From UBA2283 sp041658955 (GTDB lineage Bacteria; Patescibacteriota; Microgenomatia; UBA12405), in contig JBAZZE010000019.1 in NCBI GenBank assembly GCA_041658955.1, positions 1-18,250 on the forward strand: a stretch of DNA of 18,250 bases, given 5' to 3'. The notes beneath the pieces were generated by a model that saw nothing but the letters and a program-made list of their open reading frames with translations, made no database searches and was not told the DNA's origin. Position numbers and translations under genes: made by a program. This document shows positions 1 to 6,805 of the stretch, in pieces (position 1 is the stretch's first letter; each line of letters opens with the position of its first letter).

Positions 1-197
1 GCGGTGAACTCTGCTGGCTTACCCCACTGAACGACATTGTGGAAGGTTGGGACATCTTCCCACTGTTCACCTTTTTTAATAGATCGATTGGTAGCTACTC
101 CAAAGGAGCAAACTGCCTGACCTGATGGAGTAAAACGAAGCTCGGGATCTCTAGTAATATTTCCCGAAATTATCGCCATATTTATACTAAATGCCAT
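1..197 (-). CDS. ssb: Single-stranded DNA-binding protein (SSB), N-terminal part, cut by window edge
   Basis: The reverse strand reads from ATG at 197 to the window edge as about 65 residues of an OB-fold SSB. Family hallmarks are GNITRDPELRFTPSGQAV near residues 12-29, then FGVATNRS and FHNVVQWGKPAEF (compare GNLGQDPEVRYMPNGGAV and WHRVVLFGKLAE in E. coli SSB). SSB coats single-stranded DNA during replication, repair and recombination. I chose the ATG at 197 because the six residues before the second ATG (179) match the usual length of the family N-terminus; 179 remains possible. There is no SD upstream. The gene diverges from the membrane protein at 240 across a 42-bp gap. The C-terminus, including any acidic tail, lies outside the window. 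Confidence 0.9.
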   Translation of the reverse strand, partial: MAFSINMAIISGNITRDPELRFTPSGQAVCSFGVATNRSIKKGEQWEDVPTFHNVVQWGKPAEFT

Positions 198-239
198 ATG
201 TTATGATTAAGTGTTAATGATTATGATATTAGCACATAT

Positions 240-560
240 ATGAAATTTAATCTGAGACTTTTGTACCTCTATTTGTTTTCTTTTGTTGGTCTATTAATAG
301 TAGTAATCGGTGGCATACAGATGGTTAATCTTGGGCTAAAAACTTTTGTTTTTAAGGATGTAGATAAATACGAAATCTATCCCACTATCCCAGAAAAAGA
401 AGGTATCCCAACCGAAAATGTGGCTGAAATGCAAGCACGCCAAGAACGAGAATCAACTCGACAAAAACAAAGAGAGTTCTCTAATTCACTGGCAATGATA
501 TCAGTGGGTTTACCACTGTATCTCTATCATTGGAAAACAATTCAAGCTGAATCGAAGTAA
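240..560 (+). CDS. Small membrane protein of unknown function
   Basis: 106 residues with a strongly hydrophobic N-terminal segment (about residues 8-30), a charged central stretch rich in Glu, Arg and Gln (about 58-80, probably helical), and a second, weaker hydrophobic segment near 83-96. The pattern suggests two membrane passes with a short loop or coiled region between them. I do not recognise the family; a DUF5671-like small membrane domain is a guess from general shape only. No SD precedes the ATG. A TATGAT hexamer lies at 222-227, 12 nt upstream, and could be a -10. The gene converges on the FKBP gene with a 23-bp gap. Confidence 0.6.
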   Translation: MKFNLRLLYLYLFSFVGLLIVVIGGIQMVNLGLKTFVFKDVDKYEIYPTIPEKEGIPTENVAEMQARQERESTRQKQREFSNSLAMISVGLPLYLYHWKTIQAESK

Positions 561-583
561 ACGACTTTATTTTGAAGACAAAG

Positions 584-919
584 TTATTCTATCGAAACCA
601 ACTCTACTTCAAAAACTAAGTCAGAGTCTGGTGGAATAAGGCTACCGGCGCCTCGGGAACCATAAGCCATTTGTGAAGGGATGGTTAGTATTCTTTTGCC
701 ACCAATTTTCATACCAGGGATACCCTTATCCCACCCTTCGATCAGCATGCCAACACCGATTTGTGTTTCAAATGGTTGCCCACGATCATAGGAACTGTCA
801 AATTTGGTACCGTCCATAAGAGTCCCGAGATAGTGAATAGTAATTGTGTCACCACTTTTTACAGAAGCACCTGTACCAACGAGACTATCTTCGATTTTTA
901 GTTTGGTGATTTTTGTCAT
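584..919 (-). CDS. FKBP-type peptidyl-prolyl cis-trans isomerase
   Basis: A 111-residue single FKBP domain catalysing cis-trans isomerisation of Xaa-Pro bonds, a protein-folding role. There is no signal peptide, so it is presumably cytoplasmic. The active-site set of the family is visible: Tyr30, Phe40-Asp41, Ile60 and Trp63 within EGWDKGIPGM, Tyr86 in AYGSRGAG, and Phe103 in the terminal strand LVFEVEL. The length matches minimal FKBPs such as human FKBP12 (108 aa). It lies 7 bp downstream of the M29 peptidase stop on the same strand, but a TATAAT centred near 928 sits 6 nt before its ATG, so it probably also has its own leaderless transcript. Confidence 0.95.
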   Translation of the reverse strand: MTKITKLKIEDSLVGTGASVKSGDTITIHYLGTLMDGTKFDSSYDRGQPFETQIGVGMLIEGWDKGIPGMKIGGKRILTIPSQMAYGSRGAGSLIPPDSDLVFEVELVSIE

Positions 920-925
920 TTTGAG

Positions 926-931
926 ATTATA
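926..931 (-). promoter_or_regulatory. -10 hexamer TATAAT for the FKBP gene (leaderless type)
   Basis: A perfect TATAAT on the minus strand, 6 nt before the FKBP ATG (919). The TAA stop of the upstream M29 gene is contained in the hexamer. No convincing -35 is visible 17 bp further upstream. The spacing predicts transcription starting at or next to the A of ATG. Confidence 0.55.
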
Positions 932-2129
932 AAGTAAAACGTCCTTTTTTATAAATTATAATTTGTTGTCCATTGTCGAGAGTTGCTGTAACCACACGGT
1001 CGGAGATACTAATAATATCAGTGTGAATTACAGAGTCGTTGAAACCCATAATTTTCCACTGATCTCCAGTAACTTTTTTTGGATTTCCGGTGTAAGACTC
1101 ATGAAATGACATTCCCAGAGCTAAGTGAGTATTACCGTATTTACCTCCAAAATTCTCATCATACAAAGTCTCGGCCATAAATCGATTAATCTTGGAAAAG
1201 CGAATGTCGGTTAGTGAAAATTCACCGACCATGTCAGCGTTTTTGGTGGCGATCATTTTTTTCAATACTGACTCCCCTTTTGTGGCTGATGACGAAACAA
1301 CATGACCATCTTTGAACTCCAAATAAATATCGGTGATCTGGTTACCATATCGGTAGAGAGGTAAGCTGAATGAAATGTGGCCAGAGGTACGGTGACAATC
1401 CGGTGATATAAAGACTTCAAAAGATGGAATATTACAGCCACCACCAGATAGCCATTTACGATGTTTATCAAGACCGATAATTAGGTCTGTGTTTTTGGCT
1501 TGAATACGAAGACTATTGATAGGTAGATGATTTAGTTTTTTGAGAATAGTCTGCGAATCGGATTCGATCTGACGCCATCGATCTAATGGATGTTGGTGGT
1601 CAAGATAACAAGCTCTGATAATTTGTTCCCAGGCACTTTTGAGTGTCATGCCTGCTTCCTTGGCCATCGCTTGAGTGGGGTATAGTCCAAGTGTCCAAGA
1701 AAGTTTGCCATTTATTTCTTTGCGATTACGCCAGTCTAAAAATGGCTTCATGGCTATATTTTTCTGCATGATTTTTTGGGGATCAATACCTTCAAGTTGG
1801 TGAAGATCTGTGTCGGCAATTATTTTGACAAAATGATCGGCTTCCTTGATCTTACCTTTTAAAAACTTAGCGGGAAAAAAACTCAATTGTTCTTCAGTAG
1901 CGTAGGAAAGAAAATGAGGATCTAGCCCGTCTGGTAAATACTGAATAATTGGATGAGCACCGGCAGTGAGGACCGACTTTAGGAGAGAAAATAAAAGTGG
2001 TTTGGCACACTCAGGGACTTCAAGAAAGACGACTTCGCCTTTCTTAATACCTTTGCCACCATTTAGGCCAAAATTAATGAGAATGTCAGCATAAGTGTCA
2101 AGATATTTTTGCTCTGGAAGATAGGTCAT
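927..2129 (-). CDS. M29-family metallo-aminopeptidase
   Basis: 400 residues resembling the M29 aminopeptidases (AmpS/AmpT/PepS type), dimeric two-metal enzymes that remove N-terminal residues from peptides. The metal-ligand pattern is complete in order and spacing: Glu238 in NIPSFEVF, Glu303 in GEFSL, Glu325 in YDENFGG, His335 in THLALG, and His369/Asp371 in IHTDIIS. These correspond to the E250/E316/E340/H345/H376/D378 set of the thermophilic enzyme. One oddity is Phe237 where the family usually has Glu or Gly before the EVF motif. There is no signal peptide, so it likely recycles cytoplasmic peptides. It diverges from the T-box-led operon, which contains another peptidase. Confidence 0.9.
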   Translation of the reverse strand: MTYLPEQKYLDTYADILINFGLNGGKGIKKGEVVFLEVPECAKPLLFSLLKSVLTAGAHPIIQYLPDGLDPHFLSYATEEQLSFFPAKFLKGKIKEADHFVKIIADTDLHQLEGIDPQKIMQKNIAMKPFLDWRNRKEINGKLSWTLGLYPTQAMAKEAGMTLKSAWEQIIRACYLDHQHPLDRWRQIESDSQTILKKLNHLPINSLRIQAKNTDLIIGLDKHRKWLSGGGCNIPSFEVFISPDCHRTSGHISFSLPLYRYGNQITDIYLEFKDGHVVSSSATKGESVLKKMIATKNADMVGEFSLTDIRFSKINRFMAETLYDENFGGKYGNTHLALGMSFHESYTGNPKKVTGDQWKIMGFNDSVIHTDIISISDRVVTATLDNGQQIIIYKKGRFTL

Positions 2130-2136
2130 GAAAATA

Positions 2137-2142
2137 ATTATA
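2137..2142 (-). promoter_or_regulatory. -10 hexamer TATAAT for the M29 peptidase (leaderless type)
   Basis: TATAAT on the minus strand, 7 nt before the ATG at 2129. No SD is present and no strong -35 is seen. It lies back to back with the plus-strand promoter of the T-box leader (-35 at 2154), giving a compact divergent promoter region. Confidence 0.55.
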
Positions 2143-2153
2143 GCAACAAATAC

Positions 2154-2181
2154 TTGACGCTAAATTATTATGGGTTATAAT
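2154..2181 (+). promoter_or_regulatory. Sigma-70-type promoter of the T-box leader and argS operon
   Basis: TTGACG (2154-2159) and a perfect TATAAT (2176-2181) separated by 16 bp. Transcription should start near 2188, about 270 nt before the first ORF, so the transcript carries a long structured leader. Confidence 0.8.
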
Positions 2182-2187
2182 TTGACT

Positions 2188-2352
2188 ATAAACCACTAAA
2201 ATCGGAGTCGCGTCCCGAGAGGTGATCCCCAAAATGGGATACGGAAGCAAACCGTTAAATGAGCAAGGCGTGTCGGCAACGGAGCGCTGAAAATTAATGA
2301 GGATTCCTCAAAATTTCAGTTGAACTCCGCCACTTTTTAATGGCGGTTTTTT
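2188..2352 (+). ncRNA. Structured 5' leader domain, upstream half of the putative T-box (non-canonical Stem I or separate aptamer)
   Basis: Hand folding gives a junction closed by CGGAGT (2203-2208) with ACTCCG (2324-2329). Arm 1 pairs 2210-2217 with 2280-2287 and holds two hairpins: ATCCC/GGGAT (about 2225-2239) and ACGG/CCGT (2241-2254). Arm 2 is a long hairpin, TGAAA/TTTCA capped by TGAGG-ATT-CCTCA (2288-2318). A GC hairpin with a T-run follows. In a T-box this would be Stem I plus Stem III, but I do not see the usual AGUA specifier-loop motif or a clear AG-bulge/distal-loop pair, so no specifier codon can be assigned. It could instead be a different aptamer in tandem with the T-box antiterminator. 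Confidence 0.6.
2327..2352 (+). terminator. Terminator-like hairpin inside the leader (or T-box Stem III)
   Basis: CCGCCA (2327-2332) pairs with TGGCGG (2341-2346) across an 8-nt loop, followed by six Ts (2347-2352). Its 5' arm shares 2327-2329 with the 3' strand of the closing stem 2203-2208/2324-2329, so the two helices cannot both form completely. That is the usual logic of a riboswitch expression platform, although in a T-box the same hairpin would be Stem III. Confidence 0.6.
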
Positions 2353-2366
2353 ATTGAGGAATTGAA

Positions 2367-2400
2367 GAAGGGTGGTAACGTCTAAAAAATAGACCCCTTT
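2367..2400 (+). promoter_or_regulatory. T-box antiterminator
   Basis: The sequence AAGGGTGGTAACG matches the T-box consensus AGGGUGGNACCG closely. It folds exactly as the family requires: GAAGGG (2367-2372) with CCCTTT (2395-2400), a 7-nt bulge TGGTAAC (2373-2379), GTCTA (2380-2384) with TAGAC (2390-2394), and an A5 loop. In known T-boxes the UGGN in the bulge pairs with the free NCCA end of uncharged tRNA; here UGGU implies a tRNA with discriminator A. The 3' arm overlaps the 5' arm of the terminator that follows, so the two are mutually exclusive. Confidence 0.85.
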
Positions 2401-2437
2401 GGTGCCGAAATTAAATTCGGGATCATTGGGGTTTTTT
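2391..2437 (+). terminator. Intrinsic terminator competing with the T-box antiterminator
   Basis: CCCC (2394-2397) pairs with GGGG (2428-2431), continued by TGGT with ATCA and by CCGAA (2405-2409) with TTCGG around an ATTAAA loop, then six Ts (2432-2437). It sits 19 bp before the first ORF. Formation of the antiterminator (2367-2400) consumes its 5' arm, so readthrough should follow when uncharged tRNA binds. Confidence 0.85.
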
Positions 2438-2456
2438 GTTATTTATTTTTTAGACT

Positions 2457-3080
2457 ATGAAAGAAAATATGAAACCGTGGGAGGTACCTCCCGATATGTG
2501 GAGTGAATGGCAAAAATATGGCGCCATCTCTACTATGAACTCGCAGGTAAATATATTGTTGGCTTCAACGGATGATGTGGAGGCTATTGTGGGACTGGTG
2601 CTCGGGCAGGAAGCACTGGTAGGTGTGGGTAACCACGATGAGGCGACCAAAACTATTAGTGATTTTATTCAATTGGGTAATGGGCTGGTGGCCAAGAACA
2701 CTGAAGGTGAAGTGGTGGCCTTTCAAGGACTGGGGTTGTGGAGCGATATATCTAAGTGCGAACTGAGATCGGCGATAACTGACAAAAAATATTTAGGAAA
2801 CGGGATTAATACCTTGATGAAAACTTTGATGATCAGAATTGCTTCTGAAAAATATCCTGATTGGCAATTTGTCGGCTTTACCGAAGCCACTAGCAAGAGT
2901 CGAGGAATATTGACCAAACTTGGTTTTGAAGAAACACCGATGGAATCAGTACGACAAAACTTACCATCTTTAGGTGAGGGATGCCCACCGGTCGAGGTAC
3001 TTCCTGACAATGAAAAGGGATGTTTCTTACGATGTGGAGGCAACTGTGGCTGCAAAGTTTATTTATTAACTACTAAATAA
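2457..3080 (+). CDS. GNAT-like acetyltransferase with Cys-rich tail
   Basis: 207 residues. The middle resembles a GNAT fold: a strand ending CELRSAITD, then KKYLGNGINTLMKTLM (about 109-124), which fits the motif A acetyl-CoA loop (R/Q-x-x-G-x-G/A), and a C-terminal part GILTKLGFEET typical of GNAT motif B. The substrate is unknown. The last 40 residues are Cys-rich (CPP, GCFLRCGGNCGCK), possibly a metal site or a redox feature, unusual for the family. It is the first gene after the T-box leader and overlaps the M20 gene by 1 nt (TAATG), so the two are translationally coupled. A second in-frame ATG at 2469 is a possible start. With ArgS in the operon, a role in arginine-linked metabolism is conceivable but not shown. 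Confidence 0.65.
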   Translation: MKENMKPWEVPPDMWSEWQKYGAISTMNSQVNILLASTDDVEAIVGLVLGQEALVGVGNHDEATKTISDFIQLGNGLVAKNTEGEVVAFQGLGLWSDISKCELRSAITDKKYLGNGINTLMKTLMIRIASEKYPDWQFVGFTEATSKSRGILTKLGFEETPMESVRQNLPSLGEGCPPVEVLPDNEKGCFLRCGGNCGCKVYLLTTK

Positions 3081-4159
3081 TGAAAAATATAGTTGAAACT
3101 TTTATCGAACTAGTCAAAATCCCCTCACCTTCCGGTAATGAAAAGTTGGTTAGAGAATTTATAAGTAAAAAATTACTCAACACAAACTGGAAGGTTACTA
3201 CTGATGTAAAGGGAAATTTAATAGCGTATAAGAACCAAAAAGCTAAACTGTGGCTGGTGGCCCATATGGATACAGTTCAATTACCTGGTCAGGTGGTTAA
3301 ACCAATTTTCAAAGGAGATACTATTACCAGCGACGGTTCAACTATTTTGGGGGCGGATAACAAGGCGGGTGTAGCGATATTGCTATATCTTGCGAGTAAC
3401 GGATCTAGCCTCGATAAATGTGGCCTGGTATTTACAGTCAACGAAGAGTCAGGCGAAATGGGTTCATCAAAAATCGACTGGGGAAATATGAGTCCAGAAT
3501 TAATACTAAATTTTGACGGAAGTGAGAAGGTTGGTCTCGTAAACGATAGCGGAATGGGTCAAATCGTGTTTGATGTTGAGATATGGGGGAAGTCTGCTCA
3601 TGCTTCGAAGAATCCAGAAATGGGAATTAATGCAATAAAGGTGGCTTCGGAAATAATCCACCAACTACACCTAGGGAAAGATGATAACGAAAATACCTGT
3701 AACATCGGTAGAATTGAGGGCGGTGGGGAGACTAACGTAGTTCCGGATTATGTGAAATTTGTCGGTGAAATTCGATCATTTAGCAAGATTGGCCTGAATA
3801 CAAAATGGGAAAATTTAAAAAAAATAACAGAGCAATCCGCAAAAAAGTATGGAGCTAAATGCTTGGTTAATAATAGAGCAAATGATGGTGTGCCGGTGTG
3901 GGAGAAAAATAGTAATAACACGTATAAAAACATATTGATTAATGCGGGTGAACAAATTGGACTAAATCTGGAGTTTGTAAAAATGGGTGCATGTAGTGAC
4001 GCTAGTTTTTTATCAAAAAAGGCAGAGGTATTTTCAATTAACCACGGCGGACACTTGGCTCATTCACACCAGGAATGGATAGATATTGCCGAAATACACA
4101 ATTCAAAATTATTTATTGAATCGATAGTGGCCACTTTTAATAAGTTTTTTAAAATTTAG
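3080..4159 (+). CDS. M20-family metallopeptidase (PepT or deacylase-like)
   Basis: 359 residues with the full M20 di-zinc signature: His62-x-Asp64 in LVAHMDTV, Asp93 in LGADNKAG, Glu122-Glu123 in VNEESGEMGSS (catalytic base plus ligand), Asp146 in NFDGSE, and His328 with Glu332 in the terminal AHSHQEW. A lid/dimerisation domain lies at about 158-270 (KSAHASKNPEMG). The family cleaves di- and tripeptides or removes N-acyl groups (PepT, DapE, ArgE, CPG2); the overall look is closest to PepT-like enzymes. Translation is coupled to the preceding GNAT gene, and argS follows 12 bp later. Together with the M29 gene across the divergent promoter it suggests peptide or amino acid recycling feeding aminoacylation. 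Confidence 0.9.
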   Translation: MKNIVETFIELVKIPSPSGNEKLVREFISKKLLNTNWKVTTDVKGNLIAYKNQKAKLWLVAHMDTVQLPGQVVKPIFKGDTITSDGSTILGADNKAGVAILLYLASNGSSLDKCGLVFTVNEESGEMGSSKIDWGNMSPELILNFDGSEKVGLVNDSGMGQIVFDVEIWGKSAHASKNPEMGINAIKVASEIIHQLHLGKDDNENTCNIGRIEGGGETNVVPDYVKFVGEIRSFSKIGLNTKWENLKKITEQSAKKYGAKCLVNNRANDGVPVWEKNSNNTYKNILINAGEQIGLNLEFVKMGACSDASFLSKKAEVFSINHGGHLAHSHQEWIDIAEIHNSKLFIESIVATFNKFFKI

Positions 4160-4160
4160 A

Positions 4161-4166
4161 TATACT
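4161..4166 (+). promoter_or_regulatory. Possible internal leaderless -10 (TATACT) before argS
   Basis: TATACT lies 5 nt before the ATG at 4172 in the 12-bp gap after the M20 stop. There is no SD. The spacing matches the other -10/ATG pairs in the window, so argS may have its own T-box-independent start. No -35 is evident. Confidence 0.35.
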
Positions 4167-4171
4167 AACGT

Positions 4172-6529
4172 ATGAAATTTGAAATCGATAAATCAGTTTT
4201 TGAAAAATTCGGAGACATAGTTGAGGTAGTGCCAGTCATCTACGATTTTGATGGAGAAAAGTTTAGAGATGAATCAGCTAGGTTGTTAACTGAAGCTCAA
4301 GAAAACTTTGGTAAAGCTTTTAATCAAGAAAACTGGTCAAATGATAAAAGAGTGGTAGGTTACCGAGAAGTTTTTAAGAAGTTTGGAGCGGTAGAAGGTG
4401 CTGAACCATCCCATGTGGCCATGACTAAGAGAATCTTAGATGGTGGTAAGCTTCCGGATATTAATTCAATAGTAAACATCTATAATTCTTTTTCAATAAA
4501 ATATCTAACACCATTTGGTGGAGAAGACTTAACACAAGTCTATGGTAATTTACGACTAACTTTAGCCAATGGTGGAGAACAATGGATTGCGATTGGTTCG
4601 ACAAAAAGTAAACCTGCATTCAAGGGTGAGCTTATCTGGCGAGATGAAATGGACGTTACTTGTCGAAGTTGGAACTGGAGACAAGGCGATAGGACCAAGT
4701 TAACTTCGGAATCGAAAAACGGCTATTTTGTGATGGATGGTTTTGAGAGTAATAAGGATGAAATGCTTAGAATTGCCAAGGAATTTGTAGAGTTTGTGAC
4801 TAGTAACCTCGGAGGCAAGAGTGAAATTTTGGTACTAACAAACCAAACCCCATCTGTCGAAATAAATTTTGATTCAAAAAATGTTGAAAAGGTGGTGACA
4901 ACTAAAAAAATCGTAAAGAGAACACCAATTAAATATCATTTCATCGCCAAACAAATTCAAGACTTTCTAATAGAAAAAAATAATGATTTTCAAATGCCTA
5001 TAGATCATCCGGCTATTGAAAAGTTTGGTGATTTTGCAGTGCGAGGTGATCATGATCTAGGTGGACTTTCGGTAATTGATCGCGTAGACAAGATAGCTGG
5101 ATTTACAAACATCTGGATAAAAAAAGAAATATTGGTTGAAGAAGCTAAAAATATAATTGAAGGTGGTTTTAAAAATGAATTAGAAAAAGAAGGTAACGGT
5201 AAAGTTGTAGTTATAGATTACTCGGCACCTAATATCGCCAAGCCTTTCGGAATTGGACACTTACGGTCGACGAATATCGGACAGGCATTGTACAACCTTT
5301 ATAAGTATTTAGGTTGGAAAGCCATAGGAGATAATCATTTAGGGGATTGGGGAACACAGTTTGGAAAAATGATTACTGCCCTATTGAAGTGGAATGACAA
5401 ACCAGTATCTGAACTAAGCATTGATGATTTGGAAAAGTTGTATGTACGATTCCACCAAGAAGCAGAAACAGACAAGACTTTGGAAATTGAGGCTAGAGAA
5501 TGGTTTGCTAAGCTGGAAAAAGGAGAACCTCAAGCGAGAGAAATTTGGAAACAGTGTGTAGAGATATCTTTAAAAGAATTTAATCGGGTCTACGATCTTT
5601 TGGGAGTAAAAATTGATTATGCCTACGGTGAGGCTTTTTATGAAAACATGTTGAGTGAGATTATTGACTTATTCAAAGAGAAACAACTAACTCATGAAAG
5701 CCAAGGAGCACTGCTTATCAAACTGAAGAAAAATCCAGAAGCCATGCTTCTAAAATCAGATGGAGCGACAAACTACTTAACCAGAGATCTGGCAACAATA
5801 AAATTTAGAATGGAGACCTGGAACCCGGATTTGATTATTTATGAAGTAGGATCTGAACAACGTTTACATTTTTCCCAATTATTTGAAGCGGCGGAGATGG
5901 TAGGTTGGAAGCCAATTGATGGATATAAACATATTGGTCATGGATTAATCCGTTGGAAAGATGGAAAGTTCTCAACCCGAAAAGGAGATACCATTCACTT
6001 GGCTGAAGTTATCGATACTGCAGTCGAGCAAGCTAAGAAAATCGCACCGGAAAATACTGAAAAAGAGATAATGGCGGTAGCAATAGGGGCTATCAAGTTC
6101 AACGACCTAGCTCAGGATCCAACTAAGGATATTGTGTTTGATTGGGACAAAGTAATGAGTATGCAAGGAAATAGTGGACCATATTTGCAATATACTTATG
6201 CCCGATGTCAAAGTGTAATCACCAAAGCTGATTTGAAAAAAATACCAACTGATTTGGTTGGTCTTCTGTATACCGAAGAAGAATTGGCACTACTAAGGTA
6301 CTTCTATATATTTAAGGAAAAGGTTGTCGAAGCAGCGACTCGGTATTCACCAGCTGTTTTAGCTGAATACCTTCTAACACTGGCCAGAAAATACAATGAG
6401 TTTTATGGTAAATGTCGTATTATTGGGGAACCAGAGGAAGGACGACGCATATTTTTGACACAGGTTACGGCAAAAATAATCAGAGAAGGTTTGGGCATTC
6501 TAGGAATCGAGTCGTTGGAAAAGATGTAG
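4172..6529 (+). CDS. argS: Arginyl-tRNA synthetase with N-terminal B3/B4-like domain fusion
   Basis: 785 residues, about 200 more than usual for ArgS. Residues about 255-785 are a complete class Ia ArgS: an Add1-type domain (EKFGDFAVRGDHDL near 284-296), the HIGH region SAPNIAKPFGIGHLRST (351-367), GDWGTQFG (391-398), the KMSKS equivalent KFSTRKGD (599-606), MQGNSGPYLQYTYAR (664-678), and a DALR anticodon-binding helix domain (ARKYNEFYGKCRI, 738-750). It charges tRNA-Arg with arginine. Residues 1 to about 235 resemble the B3/B4 domain of PheRS beta and stand-alone B3/4 proteins (for example VGYREVFKKFG, INSIVNIYNSFSIKYLTPFG, ELIWRDEMDVTCRSWNWRQ). In PheRS that domain edits mischarged tRNA, so here it may edit or bind tRNA. 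It is the last gene of the T-box-led operon. Confidence 0.93.
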   Translation: MKFEIDKSVFEKFGDIVEVVPVIYDFDGEKFRDESARLLTEAQENFGKAFNQENWSNDKRVVGYREVFKKFGAVEGAEPSHVAMTKRILDGGKLPDINSIVNIYNSFSIKYLTPFGGEDLTQVYGNLRLTLANGGEQWIAIGSTKSKPAFKGELIWRDEMDVTCRSWNWRQGDRTKLTSESKNGYFVMDGFESNKDEMLRIAKEFVEFVTSNLGGKSEILVLTNQTPSVEINFDSKNVEKVVTTKKIVKRTPIKYHFIAKQIQDFLIEKNNDFQMPIDHPAIEKFGDFAVRGDHDLGGLSVIDRVDKIAGFTNIWIKKEILVEEAKNIIEGGFKNELEKEGNGKVVVIDYSAPNIAKPFGIGHLRSTNIGQALYNLYKYLGWKAIGDNHLGDWGTQFGKMITALLKWNDKPVSELSIDDLEKLYVRFHQEAETDKTLEIEAREWFAKLEKGEPQAREIWKQCVEISLKEFNRVYDLLGVKIDYAYGEAFYENMLSEIIDLFKEKQLTHESQGALLIKLKKNPEAMLLKSDGATNYLTRDLATIKFRMETWNPDLIIYEVGSEQRLHFSQLFEAAEMVGWKPIDGYKHIGHGLIRWKDGKFSTRKGDTIHLAEVIDTAVEQAKKIAPENTEKEIMAVAIGAIKFNDLAQDPTKDIVFDWDKVMSMQGNSGPYLQYTYARCQSVITKADLKKIPTDLVGLLYTEEELALLRYFYIFKEKVVEAATRYSPAVLAEYLLTLARKYNEFYGKCRIIGEPEEGRRIFLTQVTAKIIREGLGILGIESLEKM

Positions 6530-6547
6530 TGTATACTACGTCCTTCT

Positions 6548-6778
6548 ATGCAAAAACAGCGAATGTATGAAGGCTGGGTAGTAGCCCACAAACTATCTGG
6601 TGTTGAGGTGTTAACAGTTGCCGATCGCGATGGTCAATGTAAAGGTGGTGGTAAACGAGTTACTTTTGAAGCTAGTAGTATTGAAGAAGCCAGAACTCAC
6701 GTAGAATACTGTACTATTTGTCGAACGACCCAACCAGTGGCTGGGGTCGGGGGACCAATTAACACAATTATCATTTAA
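6548..6778 (+). CDS. Small Cys-containing protein of unknown function
   Basis: 76 residues, not recognised. It has three cysteines (31, 55 and 58; the last two as CTIC) with several His residues, so a small metal site is possible. The C-terminus is Gly/Ile-rich. A TATACT hexamer at 6532-6537 is 10 nt upstream of the ATG, right after the argS stop, and there is no SD. It converges on lon with 27 bp between the stops. It could be a real accessory gene or a chance ORF. Confidence 0.45.
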   Translation: MQKQRMYEGWVVAHKLSGVEVLTVADRDGQCKGGGKRVTFEASSIEEARTHVEYCTICRTTQPVAGVGGPINTIII

Positions 6779-6805
6779 GAAGGATTGGACTAAATAGTTT
6801 GGATA

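Noticed and set aside
2203..2290. Leader domain as a ykkC-type (guanidine/ppGpp/PRPP) or SAM-I riboswitch
   Set aside because: CCGAGAG followed by a hairpin and ACGG (ykkC-like), and GAGAGGTG with CGGCAAC (SAM-I-like), resemble fragments of those aptamers, but the remaining conserved blocks of both families are missing.
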